Below are positions 56,893 to 64,000 of a DNA stretch of 64,000 bases, piece by piece. This stretch comes from Heyndrickxia vini (GTDB taxonomy: Bacteria; Bacillota; Bacilli; Bacillales; Bacillaceae_C). The DNA lies in NCBI RefSeq assembly GCF_016772275.1, contig NZ_CP065425.1, positions 3,502,653-3,566,652 of the forward strand, read 5' to 3'. Below the pieces are notes generated by a model, which searched no databases, was not told the DNA's origin, and was given only the letters and a program-made list of their open reading frames with translations. The position numbers and the translations under genes were made by a program. Each line of letters starts with the position of its first letter. Positions within the stretch are counted from its first letter, which is position 1.

Positions 56893-59526
56893 TTATTTAC
56901 GATTCTCCATAAACATTTGACACAAGTAAGCGATTTCGGATTCCGATAAAATAAAATAATATTCCTTCTCAAGACTTGCCAAGGTTTCTTTTATCACACT
57001 CATTTCACGAGCATACTTTTTTCGAAATTGTTCAAACTCATGAAACACTCGTACCGGCTGATTCAATTTCATATTTTCGATTAGAAAGATAAGATGGATG
57101 ATAATTCCCTTATCTACCCCATCTTCAAGAGTAACATTTAATTTTCGTTCAATCTCATGCATAAGATTTCGGATTCTTTGAATTAATTGCATAATAGATG
57201 GAATCGTTTTAATATGTCCTTCAAGAGAGTTCGCCATTTTTTGAAATGGCTCGTCATCTTTAATTAGTTCCTCGATTTCTATGAAAGAATTTTTTTGAAA
57301 AATATCAATCGCCGAATAAAATGGTATATCGTCATACTGAAAATGAACGGTGCCAACAATTGCTAAAATATCATATTGTTCAGTGATTTGTGCGATTTTG
57401 TCTGTAAATGCTTGACGATTTAAAAATTGTAAAGACAACAGTTCGATATCCCTGTTTCCAATAAGGCTCTTTAGCTTCGATTTTAATTTAAGAGCAACTC
57501 CTTCACCTGTAAAGCAAGCTGTAATAATCGCCTTCTTCAATGATTTTCCGCGGGATTTAATTGTATTAGACTGATAGTCGAACAACTGCAAACAACTTTG
57601 ATAAATATCATCCAAACTTCTCCCTAATGACGCTTTGCGCACAGCCTCCATTACGATAGGTGTGCTCGTCATGGAGATCGTCCTCGTTTTCACACCTGTT
57701 TCTTCAAAAATTAAATTTCCAAACGAAGAAAGTGACCCCATATCGACAAGAAAAAGAACACCTTTTGAATGGTTCATATTTTTCACCGTATTTTTAACAC
57801 GTTCATACATTTCGCCAACTTCCATTGATAACGGCATATCGATCGCTTTTCCTTGCTGAACTCCTAGTAATTCCTGAACAGTTTGCAGCATGCTTGTAGC
57901 AGTTGATTTCCCATGCATCATAACAATAATGCCGACAAGTTGTTCTTGATGATACATATTTTCTTCAACATCAGAAGCCAAAAACATCGTAATATAGCCA
58001 ATTTCATCAAGTGGGATTTCTACATCCATTTCTTGTTCAATCATTTGCGCAACTTCAATCGAAATCTTAAATTCCATCGAATATTTTTTGCGAATATCAT
58101 TTAAATTCGGATGATAAATTGCTGAATTTTGCCGAATCCGGTCAATCGTCCCTTGTAAATGAAGAGCAAAGGCAAATTTCATTTTTTTACTAAATGTTCT
58201 TTTCAATTCTTGTTCCGCAAATTGATAAATTCTTTCCGTCATTCCCCAAATCGATTCATTTACAACTTCATTTACACTACTAACAGGAAGTTGGTCTAAA
58301 TATTGATTGAAATATTGATTGATATCTACTAGAATTTCCTTTTGTATTTCCGCCTCACTTCTACCATCTTGATGCAAATTGTGAAGCTTCCGTTCTATGA
58401 CATCATATAAATTATCTTCTGTCCCTATGGCTTCCTCCTTATTTTGCTGCTCATGAAACTTGAAAATCTCTTGGTCACTGCCAATAAGCTTGTTCATTTT
58501 TTCACGAAATTCTTTCGTATCAAGCAGTCCTTTTTGAACATGGACTGGTAAATCCATTTGCGTTATATGTAAGTATTGAATTTGATTAGATTTATAGTTA
58601 AGGAATGCTTTGGCACATGCTAGTTTCAAATCGCGTTGGAGCTGACCAATATTTGCACTCGTATGATAAAGCAATAATGCACTAAGTGCCCTACGGTCAA
58701 CATACACGGTCTCATTCAGGCGTTTCGATTCTTGTATAAGAAAATATTCGATCAGCTCATACCTTTCCTCCATCCTTCGATCCTTTAATGAGGGAAGGGT
58801 AATCGTCATTGGAATCCTTCTAGTAAAGGTTTCAAGTAAAAATGACTCGGGAATCTCCGTTGTTGCACCGATGATTTGAACAGAAGCTTTTCTTAGAGAA
58901 TCAGTCTCTCCTAATCTTCGAAACTCACCTTTATCAATAAATGTGAACAACATTTCTTGACCTTCATGGGGAAGGCGGTGAATTTCATCCAGAAATAAAA
59001 TTCCTTGATCACATTTTTCAAGTAATCCAGGGCGGTCTATATCCGCTCCCGTAAATGCCCCTTTTTTTATCCCAAAAATATGCCCGTATAAGAGCTGTGG
59101 ATTTTGAGAATAATCAGCACAGTTAAATGTAATAAACGGAGCATTTTCCTGGATAACCTTCGAGTCTTTTGCGTATTCATACATACATTCGGCGAAAAGT
59201 GATTTTCCAGTTCCCGTCTTTCCTAAAATGAGCGTATGCAGCCCTCTAGGCGGATATAAAATGGCAGCTTGTGCCTGTTGAACGGCCACTTTCAAACTTC
59301 CTTCTGCTCCAATTAAACGTTGAAAAGGATAGTTTTGAAGCGTTGATGGGATTCGATACTTAATTGGTTTTCCACTACCTTTTTCAATCTTATTTTCTTT
59401 AAATAGCTCATTTAAATACCTGCTGACATTTGTTCGATCCAATTGAAATTTTTCTGCAATCTCCAGTGCAGAAAAACTCTCTTTTGTTGTTTGTAAAAGA
59501 TGCAAAATTTCGTCTTTACGGCTCAT
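56893..59526 (-). CDS. LevR-type sigma-54 activator with PTS regulatory domains
   Basis: 877 residues. An N-terminal HTH (about 1-60) is followed by an AAA+ domain with Walker [12 protein letters not shown] (about 98), the sigma-54 contact loop [12 protein letters not shown] (about 156) and Walker [12 protein letters not shown]. Then come a PRD (about 430-540), an EIIA-Man-like domain ([16 protein letters not shown]), an EIIB-like region (ACFTGEGVA) and a second PRD. It should activate the -24/-12 promoter in front of EIIB and be controlled by PTS phosphorylation. RBS GGGGGAT. Confidence 0.92.
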   Translation of the reverse strand: MSRKDEILHLLQTTKESFSALEIAEKFQLDRTNVSRYLNELFKENKIEKGSGKPIKYRIPSTLQNYPFQRLIGAEGSLKVAVQQAQAAILYPPRGLHTLILGKTGTGKSLFAECMYEYAKDSKVIQENAPFITFNCADYSQNPQLLYGHIFGIKKGAFTGADIDRPGLLEKCDQGILFLDEIHRLPHEGQEMLFTFIDKGEFRRLGETDSLRKASVQIIGATTEIPESFLLETFTRRIPMTITLPSLKDRRMEERYELIEYFLIQESKRLNETVYVDRRALSALLLYHTSANIGQLQRDLKLACAKAFLNYKSNQIQYLHITQMDLPVHVQKGLLDTKEFREKMNKLIGSDQEIFKFHEQQNKEEAIGTEDNLYDVIERKLHNLHQDGRSEAEIQKEILVDINQYFNQYLDQLPVSSVNEVVNESIWGMTERIYQFAEQELKRTFSKKMKFAFALHLQGTIDRIRQNSAIYHPNLNDIRKKYSMEFKISIEVAQMIEQEMDVEIPLDEIGYITMFLASDVEENMYHQEQLVGIIVMMHGKSTATSMLQTVQELLGVQQGKAIDMPLSMEVGEMYERVKNTVKNMNHSKGVLFLVDMGSLSSFGNLIFEETGVKTRTISMTSTPIVMEAVRKASLGRSLDDIYQSCLQLFDYQSNTIKSRGKSLKKAIITACFTGEGVALKLKSKLKSLIGNRDIELLSLQFLNRQAFTDKIAQITEQYDILAIVGTVHFQYDDIPFYSAIDIFQKNSFIEIEELIKDDEPFQKMANSLEGHIKTIPSIMQLIQRIRNLMHEIERKLNVTLEDGVDKGIIIHLIFLIENMKLNQPVRVFHEFEQFRKKYAREMSVIKETLASLEKEYYFILSESEIAYLCQMFMENRK

Positions 59527-59623
59527 TACATCCCCCTCATCCGGTTCATAACAGTAATATCTTTATTTTAACTGGTATGTGAAGGCGTTTCCATCTTTAA
59601 ATATATTCTTTCATAAACAGCTT

Positions 59624-59660
59624 TTAAAAAAACTCGCCGCATTACATGGATGGGCGAGTT
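59624..59660 (-). terminator. Terminator of the SpoVB-like gene
   Basis: AACTCGCC (59631-59638) pairs with GGCGAGTT (59653-59660); T-rich on the minus strand. Confidence 0.75.
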
Positions 59661-59720
59661 AATGACATGTTTATTTTGGCCTATTTCGTTCTTACATCGT
59701 AGTCTTAATGACTATATGCG

Positions 59721-61049
59721 CTAATAGGAATGCTTCACCGGCCTTCTAAATAGTAACGTTACACCGATTTTCTTACATATCGTGACATAATGCATAAGCA
59801 TAATGAGTAATGCCCCCGTATTCATGCCAAGAATGATTCCTGTCATATTAAATTGCTGATTCGAACCAAGGATATACATCATGACGAACATAACGACCGT
59901 TGACCATAGAAAATGTAGGAGCGTGTCCTTAATCAGACCAATGCCAATCAAAATCGCTTGCATCGGAATTGCAAAAAAGTGAAACAAGAAATATGGCCAA
60001 AGTAATTGTAAGTAAAGCGGTGCAATATCTGAATCAAAAAACATATGGGTGAGCGGTTTGGCAAAGATATGAAAAATAATAATCGCAGGTATTCCATAAA
60101 TAAACGTCATGAGTATGACTTGCTGTAAAAGATTGCGAAGCTTTTCAAAATCCCTTTTCGCATATGCTTCAGATACCGTAGGAATGAGGACAGTTGATAA
60201 AGAATGAGCAATAAATGCTGGAAAGAAGCCGATACTAAATGCTACTCCGGTTAACAACCCAAAGTGCTCAATAGCCATCGTTCCCGAAAATCCCGCTTTC
60301 ATTAATGCAGCCTTGATTAAAAAGGGTTGTATCGCATGTGTAATAGAGTGAGAAATTCGCATACCTGTTGTTGGTAACGAGACAGACATCAAACTTTTTC
60401 TCACCGATTTACCTGTTAAACGGGCATTGTTCTTATTTTTAAAATACTTAAATTGGAGAAAAAACGTATTGACCAAATAAATAAAAACGATTAACTCACT
60501 TCCAACTAAAGTGCATAATGCGATAAAAATCGCTTTATCTAGTTCAAATTGAAACAATTTATAAATAATCACAAGGAGGCCTAATTGAACGATTCTTCGT
60601 AAAAAATTGGCCGTTGCAATTTTGCCCATATGCTGTACACCCATAAAATATCCCCTAGCTACTGATGAAAAGGATACAAGTGGGATGATTACGATGACTA
60701 ATGCTCGAATATAGGGATGATAATGATTAAATACAGGAAGAATGGGCAGTACCAAAATAGAGACTACTACTAATACAATAGTAAAAAGCACGGTAAAGCG
60801 GATGGCGTGCTGAAGCATACTAAAATGATACTTCTCTTCCTTTTCGGCAATGAATTTTGAAATCGACACGGGTAATTCCATACTTGCCAACACAACAATA
60901 AAGAAAATAACTGGCAAAATAGACATATATAAGCCCATTCCAACTTCACCAAGCTCATTTGCTAGCACCATATTTATAAAAAATTCAACACATTCACCAA
61001 TAAATGCAACAACAACTAACAGAAACGTTCCTTTAAAAAACGTACTCAT
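59721..61049 (-). CDS. SpoVB-like polysaccharide/lipid flippase (MOP superfamily)
   Basis: A 442-residue membrane protein with about 12-14 hydrophobic segments. The N-terminal helix with FFINMVLANELGEVGMGLYM and VLASMELPVSISKFIAEKEE, and later ARGYFMGVQHM, are typical of SpoVB and its paralogues. A sporulation or envelope role is inferred. I use ATG 61049 with GGAG upstream; the longer frame from 61094 has no ribosome site. Confidence 0.85.
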   Translation of the reverse strand: MSTFFKGTFLLVVVAFIGECVEFFINMVLANELGEVGMGLYMSILPVIFFIVVLASMELPVSISKFIAEKEEKYHFSMLQHAIRFTVLFTIVLVVVSILVLPILPVFNHYHPYIRALVIVIIPLVSFSSVARGYFMGVQHMGKIATANFLRRIVQLGLLVIIYKLFQFELDKAIFIALCTLVGSELIVFIYLVNTFFLQFKYFKNKNNARLTGKSVRKSLMSVSLPTTGMRISHSITHAIQPFLIKAALMKAGFSGTMAIEHFGLLTGVAFSIGFFPAFIAHSLSTVLIPTVSEAYAKRDFEKLRNLLQQVILMTFIYGIPAIIIFHIFAKPLTHMFFDSDIAPLYLQLLWPYFLFHFFAIPMQAILIGIGLIKDTLLHFLWSTVVMFVMMYILGSNQQFNMTGIILGMNTGALLIMLMHYVTICKKIGVTLLFRRPVKHSY

Positions 61050-61200
61050 ACAGTCTCTCCTATCCAATAAAGCTCTAACTATTAAACAAGACATCTAATA
61101 AAGGATATGAGACAAGTCTAGATAATATTTTAAAAATTTTATTGGATACAAAAAAGAGCAGAGATCTGATGCCCTACTCTTACGATAATGCTGTTTTCTA

Positions 61201-61390
61201 AAATTTTGTTGATTTAAACGCTAAATAATATTGAAAACGCAGAGTGGATTGAAGCGGAAGGAGCTTGACTCCTGCAGGACATAGAGGAAAGGTCGAGACC
61301 CCACAGGCGTAAGCCGAGGAGGCTCGACTTCCTCCCTGCGGAAAGCAAGCTCCTGCAGCGGAAAGGAACGGCCACTGTTTAACAAAATTT
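61201..61390. repeat. 190-bp dispersed element with 10-bp terminal inverted repeats
   Basis: The ends AAATTTTGTT (61201-61210) and AACAAAATTT (61381-61390) are perfect inverted repeats. The inside carries GAGTGGATTGAAGCGGAAGG and two direct repeats CTCCTGCAG (about 61269 and 61350). A shortened copy is at 15.25-15.32 kb. No ORF. Similar GC-richer elements are common in bacilli as I recall. Confidence 0.8.
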
Positions 61391-61416
61391 ACGAAATGAG
61401 CATAGCATAAAGCTAT

Positions 61417-62664
61417 CTATCTTTTTTTCTTTAACCCCATTGCTTGAACCATCGCATCATAGATATGTGTATTTTCATAAAAACCAGTAAACAACTCTGC
61501 ACCTTTTCCCATTGCAGTAAGGGGTACATCAACTGCTGTATGGCCGGAAGTTGTCCAATCGATAACAAACTGATCTTTGGAATTTGCTACTTTGAACGGA
61601 CCATCTTCTTTTGATATCCCCTCACCAGATTCATCTGAAGGGTTCACTTCTTCGATTGTCAAACCGCCACATTCATGGTCTGCGACAACAAGCACTAATG
61701 TATCCGGATGTTTTTTCGCAAACTGTTTGGCAATGTCCACAGACTTATCTAATTGCTTCCCTGCCTTTAACATTAATTTCGCATTATTTTCATGGGCCAT
61801 TTCATCAATTCCTTCCTCCTCTACCATTAGGAAGAAACCTTTTTTATTTTTAGATAAAGTGTCAATTGCCTTTTTTGTCATTGTTGGTAACGAAACAACT
61901 GGATCATAAATATCCCCTTCACCTTCTGGTCTTTGCTCAAACATTTCTTCATTAGCAAAGAGACCTAGCAGCTTATTTCCTTTTGCCTTTTTCAACTCTT
62001 TTTCATTTGTTATATATTTGTAACCTAGTTTTTTTGCTTTATTGACCAGATTTCCTTGTGTACCTTTACTTTGTTCAGACGGATCCTTTGCTGGCTTGTC
62101 TGGATATGTACCCGGATTTCCTGCTGGATACCAGAAGTCTTCGCCACCGCCTAACAAAACATCCACTTTACTTTTTTCTAAGTATTGTTTGGCAATGTCG
62201 CTTTGAGCAGAACGATTGGTAACATGTGCACCGAAAGCCGCAGGAGTGGCATCAGTAATTTGGCTTGTTGTTACAAGTCCAGTTGATTTTCCGGATTCTT
62301 TCGCTAATTCCAAGATTGTTTTTATCGATTTTTTGTTTTTGTCCACACCTACAGCACCGTTATATGTTTTAACGCCAGAAGCCATAGCTGTGGCAGCAGC
62401 TGCTGAATCGGTAACAGTCGTTGTAGAACTTGTATGCACTAATCCCGAGTAAGGCATCTTATTCATTGAAAGATCCCCTTTATTTCCGACAGCTGCTAAA
62501 CGAATAGCGTCTCGATGAGCCAATCCCATTCCATCACCTACAAAAAGAATCACATTTTTTGCGTCTTTTTTAGGTATCTCTTTTGCATTTGCAAAAGAAC
62601 TCATGCCAAGGGTAGTGGCAACTGTTAATGCAAGGGCCGTTTTTAACACTGTGCTTTTTTTCAC
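61417..62664 (-). CDS. Secreted alkaline phosphatase
   Basis: A 415-residue phosphatase of the PhoA family. The signal peptide (about 1-27, KTALALTVATTLGMSSFANA) is followed by FVGDGMG (metal Asp), the nucleophile serine in VTDSAAAATAMASG, and metal ligands in VVADHECGG and TTSGHTAVDVP. Acts outside the cell to release phosphate. Start GTG 62664 with GAGGAG; the upstream GTG at 62673 is an alternative. Three Pho-box-like repeats precede it. Confidence 0.93.
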   Translation of the reverse strand: MKKSTVLKTALALTVATTLGMSSFANAKEIPKKDAKNVILFVGDGMGLAHRDAIRLAAVGNKGDLSMNKMPYSGLVHTSSTTTVTDSAAAATAMASGVKTYNGAVGVDKNKKSIKTILELAKESGKSTGLVTTSQITDATPAAFGAHVTNRSAQSDIAKQYLEKSKVDVLLGGGEDFWYPAGNPGTYPDKPAKDPSEQSKGTQGNLVNKAKKLGYKYITNEKELKKAKGNKLLGLFANEEMFEQRPEGEGDIYDPVVSLPTMTKKAIDTLSKNKKGFFLMVEEEGIDEMAHENNAKLMLKAGKQLDKSVDIAKQFAKKHPDTLVLVVADHECGGLTIEEVNPSDESGEGISKEDGPFKVANSKDQFVIDWTTSGHTAVDVPLTAMGKGAELFTGFYENTHIYDAMVQAMGLKKKR

Positions 62665-62702
62665 TTTTAACACTCCTCGAATATGAATTAGCTTACATTT
62701 TC

Positions 62703-62745
62703 ATCATAGCGAGGAATGTTTAAGAGAATATGAATCCTATGTAAA
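62703..62745 (-). promoter_or_regulatory. PhoP boxes and -10 of the alkaline phosphatase gene
   Basis: Minus strand TTTACA, TTCATA and TTAAAC (62745, 62734, 62723 downwards) repeat exactly every 11 bp, the PhoP tandem spacing, followed by TATGAT (62703-62708). Confidence 0.78.
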
Positions 62746-62820
62746 CAATTGATTAATAGGTTTACAGTTTTTAGTTTTTGCAAGGTCGCAAATTAAAGCA
62801 ACCTTGCCAATCTATTTCGT

Positions 62821-63732
62821 TTACGAACTTACCATTGTTCCCCCATTAACATGGATGACTTGACCTGTTACATAACTGGAATCCTCTGATGCTAAATATA
62901 CGTAGGCAGGTGCAAGTTCATATGGCTGGCCCGCTCTTTTCATTGGTACATCGAGACCGAATTTAGACACTTGTTTCGCTGAAAAGCTTGATGGAATTAG
63001 TGGTGTCCATATGGGACCAGGTGCAACAGCATTGACCCTTATACCTTTATTAACTAGATTTTGTGATAATGCTCTTGTGAAGCCAACTATGGCACCTTTT
63101 GTAGCGGAATAATCTATTAATGTTTTGTTACCTTCATAGGCAACTACGGATGCTGTATTAATAATTGCACTTTTTTGTTTTAAATATGGAAGAGCTGCTT
63201 TTGTTAGATAGAAAAAGCTATAAATATTTGTTTTAAACGTCCGGTCCAACTGTTCTGTCGTAATATCTAACAGACTTTTTTGTGGGAATTGAACCCCGTG
63301 ATTATTAACTAATATGTCCATTTTGCCGAATGTTTCAATTGTTTGTTTCACCACTTGTTTACAATGATCTTCGTCTGTCAGATCGCCGACTATAAGGAGA
63401 CATCTTCTTCCTAACTTTTCAATTTTCCTTTTCGTACGATTGGCATCTTGATCTTCATAATGATAATAGTATGGAATAACAATATCTGCTCCCTCTTTTG
63501 CAAAGGCAATGGCGACTGCTGCCCCGATGCCACTATCTCCACCTGTAATAATGGCAACCTTGTTTTTTAGTTTCCCACCGGCTTTATACTTTTTATTATC
63601 CACGATCGGTTTTGGATTCATTAATCCTTCGATTCCTGGTTGCTTCGATTGATGCTGTGGTGGAAATGATGTTTTCTGCTTTTTGCTTCGTATATAGAAC
63701 GGTTCATACGGAAACCGCGAATAAGGATTCAT
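62821..63732 (-). CDS. SDR-family oxidoreductase (general stress protein 39-like)
   Basis: A 303-residue classical short-chain dehydrogenase with an N-terminal extension of about 50 residues. [12 protein letters not shown] (about 63-74), NNHGVQ (about 142), catalytic Ser in [11 protein letters not shown] and YSATK (about 208-212) are present. The extension and GG-DSGIG form resemble Bacillus YdaD/YhdF-type stress oxidoreductases. Substrate unknown. Start ATG 63732 with GAGGTG. Confidence 0.87.
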   Translation of the reverse strand: MNPYSRFPYEPFYIRSKKQKTSFPPQHQSKQPGIEGLMNPKPIVDNKKYKAGGKLKNKVAIITGGDSGIGAAVAIAFAKEGADIVIPYYYHYEDQDANRTKRKIEKLGRRCLLIVGDLTDEDHCKQVVKQTIETFGKMDILVNNHGVQFPQKSLLDITTEQLDRTFKTNIYSFFYLTKAALPYLKQKSAIINTASVVAYEGNKTLIDYSATKGAIVGFTRALSQNLVNKGIRVNAVAPGPIWTPLIPSSFSAKQVSKFGLDVPMKRAGQPYELAPAYVYLASEDSSYVTGQVIHVNGGTMVSS

Positions 63733-63823
63733 CCTTTTCACCTCTTTTTATAGGCATTTACCCGAATATTGTATTCTTCATAAGTGAAAAGGTGAGTCTT
63801 CGAATGTGATAAAGAACGTTTTA

Positions 63824-63876
63824 TGTTAACCAAAATAATTTTTAGGTTGACATATAATGTTCCATTCTATTATTCT
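63824..63876 (+). promoter_or_regulatory. bioY promoter with BirA-like inverted repeat
   Basis: TGTTAACC (63824-63831) and GGTTGACA (63845-63852) form an inverted repeat like BirA operators. The second arm overlaps TTGACA (63847-63852), with TATTCT (63871-63876) 18 bases on. Confidence 0.65.
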
Positions 63877-63900
63877 AAATTATATGAAAGGAGGATATAC

Positions 63901-64000
63901 ATGAAATTTCGGGCAATTGATATTTGTTATGTAGGATTGTTTGTTGCTTTTATGATGATTGGTGCGAATATTACTTCGTTGGTACCCTTTATGGTAATAG
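63901..64000 (+). CDS. bioY: Biotin transporter BioY, N-terminal part
   Basis: The first 33 residues, up to the window end. MKFRAIDICYVGLFVAFMMI-type start with GANITSLVPFMVI is the BioY N-terminal helix and the conserved GANITS motif. It is the substrate-binding S-component of the biotin ECF transporter. AAAGGAGG before the ATG and a BirA-like operator support it. Confidence 0.82.
   Translation, partial: MKFRAIDICYVGLFVAFMMIGANITSLVPFMVI

Noticed and set aside
63742-63800. SigB promoter before the SDR gene
   Set aside because: A GGGTAA -10-like hexamer exists, but no acceptable GTTT-type -35 at the right distance.

Overview
The window looks like a chromosomal segment of a low-GC Bacillaceae Firmicute. 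The gene orders match that family: yuaF-floT behind a SigW promoter, yrrT-mccA-mccB, yjlC-ndh, glpP-glpF-glpK, plus mreBH, an ECF sigma/anti-sigma pair, Shine-Dalgarno-rich starts and Rho-independent terminators. The species cannot be fixed from sequence alone.

Layout. 0-9.4 kb: end of a ycgQ-like gene, mreBH, a flotillin operon, a preQ1-riboswitch operon (queF and a queuosine-precursor transporter) and a methionine-to-cysteine operon. 9.5-15 kb: a dead carbonic anhydrase, a c-di-GMP riboswitch in front of an unknown small gene, a sporulation-type histidine kinase, an ECF sigma/anti-sigma pair and a TetR gene with a nonsense codon. 15.3-22.2 kb: glycerol/dihydroxyacetone catabolism (dhaKLM, glpK, glpF, glpP) and formaldehyde dehydrogenase. 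22.5-24.2 kb: yjlC and NADH dehydrogenase. 24.6 kb: tRNA-Arg(CCT).

24.8-41.9 kb: a complete type I-C CRISPR-Cas locus on the minus strand (cas3-cas5-cas8c-cas7-cas4-cas1-cas2) followed by an array of 63 repeats and 62 spacers. cas8c is split by an IS66-family element (8-bp target duplication), and a second copy of the same IS sits inside the first (its own 8-bp duplication). Removing both in silico restores one cas8c frame. The internal Cas11c start in the 3' fragment remains intact.

42-53 kb: an acetyltransferase, a divergent FolC-like ligase, a GGDEF diguanylate cyclase, and a probable lysine-degradation cluster (aminotransferase, ThDP enzyme, aldehyde dehydrogenase, lysine 6-dehydrogenase, IclR regulator) with a matching promoter/operator. 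53.6-59.5 kb: a sigma-54-dependent PTS operon with a MupG-type hydrolase and its LevR-type activator. 59.7-64 kb: a SpoVB-like flippase, a Pho-regulated alkaline phosphatase, an SDR oxidoreductase and the start of bioY.

The least expected intergenic structure is five arrays of about 52-bp tandem repeats belonging to two unrelated sequence families (A at 2.1, 24.3 and 48.2 kb; B at 44.3 and 53.1 kb). In family B every measured spacing is exactly 52 bp. Two other dispersed elements (15.2/61.2 kb and 17.6 kb) are also present.
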